Part shown: piece by piece, positions 8,041-15,985 of the stretch | Position numbering within the stretch: position 1 is the stretch's first letter | Layout: each line of letters starts with the position of its first letter | Assembly (NCBI GenBank): GCA_026129915.1 | Contig: JAHCHD010000036.1 | Span: 1-34,492, forward strand | DNA from: Bryobacterales bacterium | GTDB taxonomy: Bacteria > Acidobacteriota > Terriglobia > Bryobacterales > Bryobacteraceae | Direction: 5' to 3' | Length of the DNA: 34,492 bases | Notes under the pieces: generated by a model | Databases searched by the model: none | What the model was told of the DNA's origin: nothing | What the model saw: only the letters and a program-made list of their open reading frames with translations | Program-made: the position numbers and the translations under genes

Positions 8041-8353
8041 CCCCTCAAGCCGGACGCAGGAGACCTGCTATGCGATTAGTGTATGGAGTGCTGTGCGTGA
8101 TGGGCGCTTTGATGCCACCATCGCAGTTCTTGCCGAGGATCGCCGTTCGCGGACGTCCGTACCGTGGCTGCCGTTTGTGGCGCTGTTCACTGTGGGGGTA
8201 TCGCTGGCTCTTCCGTGCGACCTGCTGCAGCGCGAACTGTTCCTTGCCGAAGTAGCCAACACGGCGTAGCCGGCAAATGATCTTGCCGGCTACCGACGAG
8301 ATCGGGCGGTTGGTGTACTCTGGTGACGCCGGATGGCGGTCTAATCTATCAGA
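8041..8353 (+). other. Intergenic region with a possible broken small gene and a hairpin
   Basis: About 310 bases separate the Memo and lytic transglycosylase genes. An ATG at 8070 follows CAGGAG and opens a 61-codon frame starting MRLVYGVLCVMGALM, which looks like a signal peptide, but its downstream part is Cys/Arg-rich and unlike a protein. Another frame that closes at TAG 8267 reads VPWLPFVALFTVGVSLALP, a plausible membrane segment. A frameshift near 8160 would join the two into a small membrane protein, so this may be a decayed gene. A perfect hairpin overlaps the stop codon. Confidence 0.25.
8267..8292. repeat. Perfect 10-bp inverted repeat (hairpin)
   Basis: tagccggcaa (8267-8276) and its exact complement ttgccggcta (8283-8292) enclose a 6-base loop. 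No T-tract follows on either side, so it is not a classical intrinsic terminator. It could be a factor-dependent terminator, an RNA stability hairpin or an operator for the lytic transglycosylase gene about 60 bases downstream. Confidence 0.55.
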
Positions 8354-9604
8354 ATGCCCCAGTCTGCCAAAGCCCGGGATTGGAAACTCGCTGCCAAGCG
8401 GTCGCGCCGTCTACGATGGCTGCTTTGGCTAGCAGCTTTCGGGATGCTTTGCGTGTCGCTGGCGACGGGCGGTTACTTCTTCTGGGAGTTCTACCGGGTG
8501 AAGCCAATTGACCCGCGCATCGTCACGCTGCTGCCGGTGTGGAGTTGGAACGACGGCGCCGCCAGCGTTTCGCCGCCATCGGGCAAACTGCTGGCGGAAG
8601 TGGAAGTGTTCCACGATGAGATTCTGGCTTTCTTGACCTTCGACTTCCTTCGCAGTCGGCCCGCGCTGAGCGAAACTGGGGTACTGCTGGTGACGCGGGA
8701 GAGCGGCCCTAGAGTCTCCTACCGGCTGATGGTGGAGACCACCGGCAACTGGCTGAATCTCTACGAGACGGACCATACGCTGCGCGAGGCGGGTTACATT
8801 CGAACCTGGCATCCTTTCGTGGCCAGTCCGCTGGATTGGAAGCGATACGAAGAGCAGACCCGTATTTTCGTGGCAGCCTACAATGCGCCGGTGCAGCGGA
8901 GATTGGAAACCCTGAGTCCAGCGCAATTGCAGGATTTCACCCGCCGCTTCATGCTGTTCAAGAGCCGCGTGGACCCGCGCCTGCGCAAGCGTATGCAGCC
9001 TCCTCCTCCCCCAATCCTGCCAGAGATGGCAGACCAACTGGCAGCGGACATCATTGCTGTTGCCAGCTTCTACGGTTTGCCGTTTGATGTCTTCCTGGGT
9101 ATTGCCGCGGTGGAAAACAACTATATGGACATGCGCGGAGACCTGGAGCACGGAGTATGGAAGAACAAGGCCGAACCCGGCGACATTGTGCTACGTCGGC
9201 GCGGCAACCGCGTTTATGTGCTGAACTATGCCACGGGAGTGTGGCAGATCACGCGAGAGACCCTGCGGTTTTCGCACCGGCTCTACGTGCGTGACCTGCG
9301 CAGTGGGAAACGCGACTACAGCAGCCTGCCCCCCCGGCTGATTCCGCCAGAGACGCTGTATCTGGATGAGGTCAACAGCCACTGGCTTACCCTCTACGCT
9401 GGCGTCCTGGTGAGGCATCTGATCGACTACTTCAAGGGGGATATGGAAAAGGCGATCGGTGCCTACAACGGCGGTATCGGCAGGCCCAATGCCCGTTACG
9501 AAGAGCACGTCCGAAACGCCGCCATGCATGCCCGAAGGGTGCTTGAGCAAGCGGCGGCTTTGACCGGCGAAACCGTGCGTGAGAGCGACCTCCTGCGGCC
9601 CTGA
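8354..9604 (+). CDS. Membrane-anchored lytic transglycosylase (SLT/Slt70-like)
   Basis: This 416-residue protein has a basic N terminus and one membrane segment (about residues 21-45), so the body faces the periplasm. The C-terminal half is a lysozyme-fold lytic transglycosylase domain: GIAAVENNY with catalytic Glu at residue 254, GVWQIT for the usual G-x-x-Q-x-x motif, and AIGAYNGGIGRP near the end for the A-Y-N-x-G signature. Such enzymes cut the MurNAc-GlcNAc bond in peptidoglycan and form 1,6-anhydroMurNAc. Residues about 60-220 are not recognised. An insert of about 40 residues, including KAEPGDIVLRRRGNR, lies between the catalytic Glu and GVWQIT, which may shape substrate choice. The nucleoside cluster starts 129 bases downstream. 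Confidence 0.85.
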   Translation: MPQSAKARDWKLAAKRSRRLRWLLWLAAFGMLCVSLATGGYFFWEFYRVKPIDPRIVTLLPVWSWNDGAASVSPPSGKLLAEVEVFHDEILAFLTFDFLRSRPALSETGVLLVTRESGPRVSYRLMVETTGNWLNLYETDHTLREAGYIRTWHPFVASPLDWKRYEEQTRIFVAAYNAPVQRRLETLSPAQLQDFTRRFMLFKSRVDPRLRKRMQPPPPPILPEMADQLAADIIAVASFYGLPFDVFLGIAAVENNYMDMRGDLEHGVWKNKAEPGDIVLRRRGNRVYVLNYATGVWQITRETLRFSHRLYVRDLRSGKRDYSSLPPRLIPPETLYLDEVNSHWLTLYAGVLVRHLIDYFKGDMEKAIGAYNGGIGRPNARYEEHVRNAAMHARRVLEQAAALTGETVRESDLLRP

Positions 9605-9733
9605 GCGCCCGGCGGATGGTTGCCAGCTAGCGTCGATGAATGGCCTTCGTGGGCGGTTCGTCCTTTGGCTTCAATAAGATTTCCGTACCGAGGAGGGCGC
9701 AATCTGCTATTTTGGTAGCTTGGGCTTGACTTC

Positions 9734-11038
9734 ATGCGAACCACAGACATAATCCGCCAAAAGCGCGAGGGCGAAGAACTTTCCGCCGAAGAAATCGTGT
9801 ACATGGTCGATGGCTATAGCCGCGGCGAAATCCCAGATTTCCAAATGGCAGCCTTCCTGATGGCCGTTTTTTTCAGCGGCATGAGCGAAGACGAAGCGAC
9901 CGCCATGACCGACTATCTCGTCCGCAGCGGCGAGACGCTGGACCTATCGGGCATTCCCGGCGTGAAGGTGGATAAGCACTCCACCGGGGGCGTTGGAGAT
10001 AAGACCAGTCTGATTGCCGCGCCGCTAGCTGCCTCCGCAGGCGTCGTAGTGCCAATGATTTCGTCGAAGACCTCGGGCTTCACGGGCAATACGCTGGACA
10101 AGCTGGAATCGATTCCTGGCTTTCGCACTGATTTGAGCGTCGACGAGTTCCGCACTGTGCTTGGCGAGCATGGCTTGGCCTTCATGCAGCAGAACCAGGA
10201 CATCGCTCCGGCGGATGAGCGCGTGTATGCCTTACGCGACCTTACGGCCACGGTGGATTCCATCCCGCTGCTGGCTTCGTCGATTATGGCGAAGAAGCTC
10301 GCGGCAGGCGTGGATGCAGTGATTTTTGACGTGAAGGTGGGCGCAGGCGCCCACATGAAGCGCCAACTCGACGCGCGCCGCCTCGCGCAGATGATGATCA
10401 CCATCGGGCGCCGTGCCGATAAGCGCGTGCAGGCCATGATCACGGACATGAACCAGCCCCTGGGTTTTGCCGTTGGGAATGCGCTGGAAATCATGGAAGT
10501 ATCGCAGACCCTGCAGAATATGGGTCCCGCGGACCTTACCCGCATTTCTTTGGAACTTGCGGCTCGGATGATTTTCCTGGGCAAGGCCGCCCAGAGCCTG
10601 GATGAGGCCCGTGACATTGCCCAGACCAAGCTGATTGACCTTTCGGGCTACCGCAAATTCAAAGAAGTGATCGTCGCCCAGGGTGGCAATGCCCAGGTGC
10701 TTGACCGTTTCGAACTGTTGCCGAACGCCTTGGGTGCTCGCGAGATCACCACGCCACGCGGCGGCTATGTTTCCGGCATCAACGCGGAAGACATCGGCCG
10801 GGCCGCCTCAATGATTGGCGCGGGCCGTGAGATTTTTTCCGATACAGTTGACCCCGCCGTGGGCGTGATTCTGGAAGTGAAGATCGGCGCCAAAGTGGAG
10901 GCCGGTTCCGTACTGGCGCGCCTCTACTTCACCAACGAAGACCGCGTGGAAGAAGCTGCGGAGATGGTGGAGGATGCCTTCCGCATCTCGAATGCTGAGC
11001 CGGAAAGCCGGGAACTGATCCTGGAAATGGTGGGTTAG
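9734..11038 (+). CDS. pdp: Pyrimidine-nucleoside (thymidine) phosphorylase
   Basis: This 434-residue protein matches the pyrimidine/thymidine phosphorylase family in length and motifs. The family signature KHSTGGVGDKTSL is at residues 81-93, followed by SKTSGFTGNTLDKLESIPGF and then FDVKVGAGAHMK. The enzyme splits thymidine, deoxyuridine or uridine with phosphate to give a base and (deoxy)ribose-1-phosphate. The length fits the Bacillus Pdp type as well as the DeoA type, so uridine use is possible. It is the first gene of a nucleoside salvage cluster; a nucleoside transporter gene starts 12 bases after its stop. The window has no deoxyribose-phosphate aldolase or phosphopentomutase gene. Confidence 0.93.
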   Translation: MRTTDIIRQKREGEELSAEEIVYMVDGYSRGEIPDFQMAAFLMAVFFSGMSEDEATAMTDYLVRSGETLDLSGIPGVKVDKHSTGGVGDKTSLIAAPLAASAGVVVPMISSKTSGFTGNTLDKLESIPGFRTDLSVDEFRTVLGEHGLAFMQQNQDIAPADERVYALRDLTATVDSIPLLASSIMAKKLAAGVDAVIFDVKVGAGAHMKRQLDARRLAQMMITIGRRADKRVQAMITDMNQPLGFAVGNALEIMEVSQTLQNMGPADLTRISLELAARMIFLGKAAQSLDEARDIAQTKLIDLSGYRKFKEVIVAQGGNAQVLDRFELLPNALGAREITTPRGGYVSGINAEDIGRAASMIGAGREIFSDTVDPAVGVILEVKIGAKVEAGSVLARLYFTNEDRVEEAAEMVEDAFRISNAEPESRELILEMVG

Positions 11039-11050
11039 CCTGGACGTTGC

Positions 11051-12277
11051 ATGGAGCGCTTCACGGGTCTCCTCGGGCTGGCGTTTATCCTTGGTGCGGC
11101 TTGGCTGTTTTCGCGTGACCGGAAGCGCATTCGGCTTTCGCTGCTGCTGTGGGGACTAGGCCTGCAGTTGACCTTTGCGCTGCTGGTGCTGAAGACCAGC
11201 GTCGGTGGACTGTTCCAATACGCCAGCATAGGCGTGAACGCCCTTTTTGAATACGTGGAAGCAGGCAGCGGCTTCGTCTTCGGCGAAGCATTGGGCACCA
11301 AGGCCGGACCTTATGGAGTGCTGTTTGCCTTCCAGGTGCTGCCGATTATCATCTTTATCGCCAGCTTCTTCTCGATCCTCTATTACTTCGGCGTGATGCA
11401 GGTGCTGGTTCGCGTGATGGCGCGGCTGATGCAGCGTGTGATGGGCGCGAGTGGCGCGGAGAGCACCAACGTGGCGGCCAGCATCTTCATGGGCCAGACC
11501 GAGGCTCCGCTTACCATCCGGCCCTTCCTGCCACGGCTGACAGAGAGTGAACTGTTCACGGTGATGACTTGCGGCATGGCCCACGTCTCCGGTGCGGTGA
11601 TGGCCGCTTATGTGAAGCTGGCTGGAGTGGATATCAAGCACCTGCTTACGGCGGTAATCATGACCGCACCCGCCACCATCCTGATTGCCAAGATGCTGGT
11701 GCCTGAAACGGGTACGCCCGAAACCATGGGCCGCGTGGACATTGAAGTGGAGAAGCCCGGCGTGAACGTGATTGACGCCGCGGCGAGAGGAGCAGGCGAT
11801 GGGCTGCAACTGAGCCTGAACATCGCCGCGATGCTGATCGCCTTTCTGGCCTTGATTGCCATGGTGAACGGCGTCTTCAGTTGGGTGCACGGGTTGCCCG
11901 GGATGAGTTGGCTTCCTGACAGTCTCCAGGGCGTGTTCGGTATTGTGTTCGCGCCCATTGCGTGGCTCCTGGGCGTTGCCTGGGCTGATGCAACGGCAAT
12001 CGGCAATTTGCTGGGTACCCGGCTGGTGCTCAACGAGTTTGTGGCCTTCCTGCAATTGGGTCCGCTAAAGGAGACGCTTTCTCCGCGCTCTTTCACGATT
12101 GCCACCTACGCCCTGTGCGGCTTCGCCAACCTCTCTTCGATTGCGATTCAGGTGGGCGGAATTGGTGCGCTAGCGCCCTCGCGAAAGAGTGACCTTGCCC
12201 GTCTTGGCCTGCGCGCTGTGGCTGCGGGAACCATGGCGAATTTTATGTCCGCCTGCATCGTGGGTCTCCTTCTTTAG
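11051..12277 (+). CDS. nupC: Concentrative nucleoside transporter (NupC/CNT family)
   Basis: This 408-residue membrane protein of the CNT family shows the N-terminal helices, the FFSILYYFGVMQ segment, the core substrate-binding sequence MGQTEAPLTIRP, and HVSGAVMAAYVKLAG for the conserved G-x-x-x-x-x-S-G helix break. The C-terminal conserved block includes NEFVAFLQL and YALCGFANLSSIAIQVGG. CNT proteins import nucleosides with protons or sodium. The gene starts 12 bases after the pyrimidine phosphorylase stop and precedes the purine phosphorylase gene, so it should supply the substrates for both phosphorylases. Confidence 0.93.
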   Translation: MERFTGLLGLAFILGAAWLFSRDRKRIRLSLLLWGLGLQLTFALLVLKTSVGGLFQYASIGVNALFEYVEAGSGFVFGEALGTKAGPYGVLFAFQVLPIIIFIASFFSILYYFGVMQVLVRVMARLMQRVMGASGAESTNVAASIFMGQTEAPLTIRPFLPRLTESELFTVMTCGMAHVSGAVMAAYVKLAGVDIKHLLTAVIMTAPATILIAKMLVPETGTPETMGRVDIEVEKPGVNVIDAAARGAGDGLQLSLNIAAMLIAFLALIAMVNGVFSWVHGLPGMSWLPDSLQGVFGIVFAPIAWLLGVAWADATAIGNLLGTRLVLNEFVAFLQLGPLKETLSPRSFTIATYALCGFANLSSIAIQVGGIGALAPSRKSDLARLGLRAVAAGTMANFMSACIVGLLL

Positions 12278-12383
12278 CGACCTGCGGTTCTATGGCGATC
12301 CTCAAGGTTCCTCTGGCTGCCCAGCGGGGGATAATCGGTAAGGGCGGTCTGCTTGCTGGCCAACCCACCAGGAGGCGATTCCC

Positions 12384-13214
12384 ATGTCCATGATGGCTAT
12401 ACTCGGCGAGGCGCTTGCCGCCGTGCGCGCCCGGACCGATCTTGCTCCGCGGGCTGGCGTGGTGCTCGGTAGCGGGTTAGGCAGCTTCGCCAGTCGCATC
12501 GAGAACGCTATCCGGATTCCCTACACTGAGATCCCTGGCTTCCATCCTCCGAGCGCGGAAGGGCACGCCGGGCAACTTGTGCTGGGCGATGTTGGAGGAG
12601 AGCCCGTTGCCTGTCTTGCCGGGCGGATCCACCAGTATGAGGGCCACAGCGCGCAGGAGGTAGTGTTCGGCGTGCGTCTGCTTGCGCTGCTGGGCGTGCA
12701 GAATCTGCTGCTCACCAACGCCGCGGGCGGCATCAATCAGGCTTACCAGCAGGGGGCCTTAGTGCTGATTTCCGACCATATCAACATGATGGGCACCAAT
12801 CCTTTGATTGGCGCCAATTTGGATGAACTGGGCCCACGTTTTCCCGACATGTCAGAGCCCTATTCCATCGATCTTCGCACCCTGGCCCGCGAGGCCGCAC
12901 TGCAGGCTGATGTGGAGTTGCAGGACGGCGTGTACATGGCGCTGATGGGGCCGAGCTTCGAAACGCCAGCCGAGATCCGTGCGTTCCGTACCATGGGCGC
13001 TGATCTAGTGGGTATGTCCACTGTGCCGGAGGTGATTGCGGCCAACCATATGGGCTTGCGCTGCCTGGGGATTTCCTGTGTCACCAACCTGGCGGCGGGC
13101 ATTTCGCCGAACAAACTCAGCCATCAGGAAGTGCTGGAAACAGGGGAACTGGTGCGGGAGAAGTTTGAGAAACTGCTCGTTACCCTGCTGCCGAAGCTGA
13201 GCGTGGAAGTGTGA
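12384..13214 (+). CDS. punA: Purine nucleoside phosphorylase (trimeric class)
   Basis: This 276-residue protein has the length and motifs of trimeric purine nucleoside phosphorylase: VVLGSGLGSF (27-35) for phosphate binding, the catalytic GRIHQYEGH (80-88), LLLTNAAGGIN (108-118), and VTNLAAGI near the C terminus. The Asn in the last motif is the residue that in this class favours guanine and hypoxanthine nucleosides over adenosine. It splits purine nucleosides with phosphate. A strong AGGAGG lies just before the ATG. It is the third gene of the salvage cluster, 106 bases after the transporter gene. Confidence 0.93.
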   Translation: MSMMAILGEALAAVRARTDLAPRAGVVLGSGLGSFASRIENAIRIPYTEIPGFHPPSAEGHAGQLVLGDVGGEPVACLAGRIHQYEGHSAQEVVFGVRLLALLGVQNLLLTNAAGGINQAYQQGALVLISDHINMMGTNPLIGANLDELGPRFPDMSEPYSIDLRTLAREAALQADVELQDGVYMALMGPSFETPAEIRAFRTMGADLVGMSTVPEVIAANHMGLRCLGISCVTNLAAGISPNKLSHQEVLETGELVREKFEKLLVTLLPKLSVEV

Positions 13215-13304
13215 GTCGGGCGATATCCCCCATTTGATTTCCCGTATAGGCCGACGCTAGTACCGCGCCGCCGAAGCAAGCGGAAGAAAGGACTTCGTGC
13301 TGCA

Positions 13305-14687
13305 ATGAAACTTCCAGCCAGCCTGTTGTTAGGTTTGGTGCTGAATCTGGCTCCGGTGTTTGCCGCGGACCTGCTGGTGCGTGCGGGAACCGTCGTGACC
13401 ATGGATGCCGAACGCCGCGTGATACCCGACGGGGCCATTGCAATTGAGGGGAACCGAATTGTAGCAGTGGGGCCTAGGGCGGAGGTGGAAGCCGCGCATT
13501 CCGCTCCGCGGGTGCTCGATTATCCCGAAGGAATCCTGCTGCCGGGCTTGCTGAACACGCACACGCACGCCGCGATGAGCCTCTTCCGGGGCATTGCTAA
13601 CGACCGTACGCTCGATGACTGGTTACAGCACTTCATCTTCCCGGCCGAAGCTCGCAATGTGACCGCGGACTTCGTCTACTGGGGCACACGGCTTGCGGCT
13701 GCGGAGATGCTGATGGGCGGTACCACGCTGTTCGTTGATATGTACTACTTCGAAGAGGAAGTGGGGCGGGCGGCCGCCGATGCGGGCATCCGTGCGATTG
13801 CCGGACAAACGATCATCCAGTTTCCCGTGCCGGATGCCGCCACGCCAGTTGCGGGGCTGGCGCGCACTGAGGACTTCCTGAAACGATTCGCCGGGCATCC
13901 GCTGGTGACGGCGGCCGTGGCTCCGCACGCGCTCTACACCAACGATCGCGAGACGCTGGTGGCTTGCCGTCGACTCGCCGACAAGTACGGTGTGCCGCTG
14001 GTGATCCACCTTTCGGAAACGAAGAAAGAGCAGGAGGACATGCGTGCGCGATACGGCAAGAGTCCGGCGGCGGTGCTCACCGACTGGGGCGTGTTTGACG
14101 GGCCAACGATTGCAGCCCATGGCGTATGGCTTTCGGATGCTGATCTGGAACTGCTGCGCGCGCGGAAGGTGGGCATTGCTCACAATCCGGCAAGCAATAT
14201 GATGCTGTCGAGCGGCGCCGCACGGGTTGGAGCCATGCGGCGGATTGGCATTCCGGTGGGCTTGGGCACGGATGGTCCGGCGGGCAGTAACAACGACTTC
14301 AACCTGTTCGAGGAGATGGACCTGGCGGCCAAACTGCAAAAAGTGTCCACCATGGACCCCACATCGCTGCGGGCAGAAGATGTAGTGGCCATGGCGACGA
14401 TTGAGGGCGCGCGCAGCATCCACATGGATCAGCATCTGGGGTCTGTTGAGGCCGGCAAACTGGCTGACTGGCTGGTGCTGGATGCGACGGCGCTGAACGC
14501 AACGCCGATGTATGAAATCTACTCGCAGATCGTCTATGCGTTCAAGGCGAGCAATGTGCGCGACGTGATGGTGAACGGCGTGCTACTGGTGCGGAATGGG
14601 GAACTGCTGTACGAGAATCCGGCGGAGTTGCGCAAGAAGGCGGAAGAGTTCCGCAGAAGCGTCAGCGAGTCACTGCTTAGGCAGTAG
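13305..14687 (+). CDS. Exported amidohydrolase, MtaD/S-adenosylhomocysteine deaminase-like
   Basis: This 460-residue protein has a signal peptide (residues 1-20, ending VFA) before an amidohydrolase-superfamily enzyme. The metal-site motif NTHTHAAM (H86, H88) is followed by FRGIANDRTLDDWLQHFIFPAEA, then VAPHALYT, VIHLSETKKEQED, AAHGVWLS and LGTDGPAGSNN with the metal Asp. This order and wording fit the 5'-methylthioadenosine/S-adenosylhomocysteine deaminase (MtaD/SahH-deaminase) group, which deaminates adenosine-type nucleosides to inosine types. Its position after purine phosphorylase makes sense: deamination would turn adenosines into inosines that the phosphorylase accepts. The oddity is export, since relatives usually act in the cytoplasm. 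Cytosine- or guanine-type substrates cannot be excluded. Confidence 0.85.
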   Translation: MKLPASLLLGLVLNLAPVFAADLLVRAGTVVTMDAERRVIPDGAIAIEGNRIVAVGPRAEVEAAHSAPRVLDYPEGILLPGLLNTHTHAAMSLFRGIANDRTLDDWLQHFIFPAEARNVTADFVYWGTRLAAAEMLMGGTTLFVDMYYFEEEVGRAAADAGIRAIAGQTIIQFPVPDAATPVAGLARTEDFLKRFAGHPLVTAAVAPHALYTNDRETLVACRRLADKYGVPLVIHLSETKKEQEDMRARYGKSPAAVLTDWGVFDGPTIAAHGVWLSDADLELLRARKVGIAHNPASNMMLSSGAARVGAMRRIGIPVGLGTDGPAGSNNDFNLFEEMDLAAKLQKVSTMDPTSLRAEDVVAMATIEGARSIHMDQHLGSVEAGKLADWLVLDATALNATPMYEIYSQIVYAFKASNVRDVMVNGVLLVRNGELLYENPAELRKKAEEFRRSVSESLLRQ

Positions 14688-14701
14688 GAGGGTACGGCTG
14701 G

Positions 14702-15058
14702 CTACTTCGCTTCCGGCAATCGAAGCGCTTTGGGTGCCACGCGGTTGAAGCTGTCCCGGATGAGCGTGCTCACCTCATCCCAGTCCACGGTACCGTCCAA
14801 GAACAGACCCACCCATCCTGAGTTGCCGATGTAGGGGGACTTGTAGAAGCGCCGGTCCTTGAGGAACAAATCAAGGTTCTCCTTGCCCACCTTCACTACC
14901 ACGGCGGGTCTGTCTTCGTGGCTGGTGAAGCAGCAGAACATCTTGGCGCGGACGCGAAACCAGGGGTCGCCAAAGGGGGCCGCCTCATCTGTCTCTGGCA
15001 GCGCCAGCGCCAGTTTGCGAATGCGGGTGAGCGGTGGGAAGGCTCGCATGGAGGCCAT
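14702..15058 (-). CDS. YjbR/MmcQ-family protein
   Basis: This 118-residue protein matches the MmcQ/YjbR (CyaY-fold, double-wing DNA-binding-like) family by ALPETDEAAPFGDPWFRVRAKMF at residues 20-41, the VVVKV strand, and SPYIGNSGWVGLFLDG near 74-89. Function in this family is poorly known; some members are predicted to bind DNA. The ATG at 15058 is chosen because upstream codons in this frame carry no family sequence; a second ATG three codons in is equally possible. It converges with the amidohydrolase gene, whose stop is 14 bases away. Confidence 0.8.
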   Translation of the reverse strand: MASMRAFPPLTRIRKLALALPETDEAAPFGDPWFRVRAKMFCCFTSHEDRPAVVVKVGKENLDLFLKDRRFYKSPYIGNSGWVGLFLDGTVDWDEVSTLIRDSFNRVAPKALRLPEAK

Positions 15059-15136
15059 TATGGCCCACGCGGATGGGGATCGGGAAATCCGTGTCCAACG
15101 ATTGCGGTGGATCTCGTCGGGTGCAAACCTGGGTGC

Positions 15137-15355
15137 ATGGAATCTTATGACCCCACCGAACTGCTCGATGCCATCGATGATGAGCGGGTGCTGCCGCATC
15201 CGGTACTGTTGCGCGATGTGATGGCTCGTGCCTCACTTTCGCCCGCGCATAGTGTCGAACTGCAGCGATATTTTCACGATTATCTACGACATTATGGTGA
15301 CGCCGAGTCTGTTGCTCGGGAAATGCTCAGCCTGCTAGCCAAGACGCGAAAATAA
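15137..15355 (+). CDS. Small hypothetical protein, 72 residues
   Basis: This frame encodes a short, mostly helical, acidic-to-basic protein (MESYDPTELLDAIDDERV at the start, ending LLAKTRK). It contains the segment HSVELQRYFHDYLRHYGDAES. It resembles no family I can name. In favour of a real gene are natural amino-acid composition and regular codon use. Against it, the Shine-Dalgarno is weak. It is divergent from the YjbR gene, with 78 bases between the starts. The frame is open further upstream, but that part lies antisense to the YjbR gene and looks like shadow sequence. Confidence 0.5.
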   Translation: MESYDPTELLDAIDDERVLPHPVLLRDVMARASLSPAHSVELQRYFHDYLRHYGDAESVAREMLSLLAKTRK

Positions 15356-15556
15356 TTAACATTGTTTGCTGAAGGATCACCGATCCCCTGTGATGCCTGC
15401 AAGCGTATGGTGTTGAATGGATTAGCTTAATCGATGCGCAACATTTATCCTGTGAACCGTTTATGGAATGGATAAAAGATTTGAAAGTTCACGGAAATAC
15501 TTCTCTGATATTCTGGACTCAGTGGCAGTTACAGGCTGCTCACTCGGGGACCGACC

Positions 15557-15976
15557 ATGAGTAAGAAAAAGACAACCGAAGCTAATCCAGCCTCTGCTAC
15601 TACTGTGAAGCCAGAAAAGGCGGCGAAGGCGACGAAGAGCAAGCTGGCTGCTAGCTCGACAGAACCCAAAGCGGGGACCAAGAAAGCGAAGAGCACAAAG
15701 GCAGTTGAGGAGACTCCGGTGAAGGTGGCGAAAGCACCCGTTACGCCGGCAGCTCCAATCGCACAAAGGCCAGCCGCGAAGACCAAAGCGAACGCCGTTG
15801 CATCCTCAGCATCTTCGGTGAATGGAGCAACGACCGCACCGGCGTCTGCCATCACACACGAGGAGGTTGCACGCCTCGCTTACTCCTACGCGGAAGCCCG
15901 GGGCTTTGTGGGTGGGTCAGCGGAAGAAGACTGGTGGCGCGCGGAGCAAGAGCTGCGCAGCATTCGCGGGCTCTAG
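15557..15976 (+). CDS. DUF2934 protein with a histone-H1-like Lys/Ala-rich tail
   Basis: This 139-residue protein has two parts. Residues 1-about 98 are low-complexity and very rich in Lys, Ala, Thr and Pro (KKAKSTKAVEETPVKVAKAP), similar in composition to bacterial histone H1-like or DNA-compacting tails. Residues about 99-139 are a DUF2934 domain with THEEVARLAYSYAEARG, then GGSAEEDWWRAEQEL, the family's hallmark D-W-x-x-A-E. DUF2934 has no known function. The basic tail suggests nucleic-acid binding. A 200-base AT-richer upstream region separates it from the preceding gene. Confidence 0.8.
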   Translation: MSKKKTTEANPASATTVKPEKAAKATKSKLAASSTEPKAGTKKAKSTKAVEETPVKVAKAPVTPAAPIAQRPAAKTKANAVASSASSVNGATTAPASAITHEEVARLAYSYAEARGFVGGSAEEDWWRAEQELRSIRGL

Positions 15977-15985
15977 GCCGCAGGA

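Noticed and set aside
11156..12055. A 299-codon open frame on the minus strand
   Set aside because: Antisense to the nucleoside transporter; His/Gln-rich composition typical of shadow frames.
13623..14435. A 270-codon open frame on the minus strand
   Set aside because: Antisense to the amidohydrolase and without recognisable motifs.
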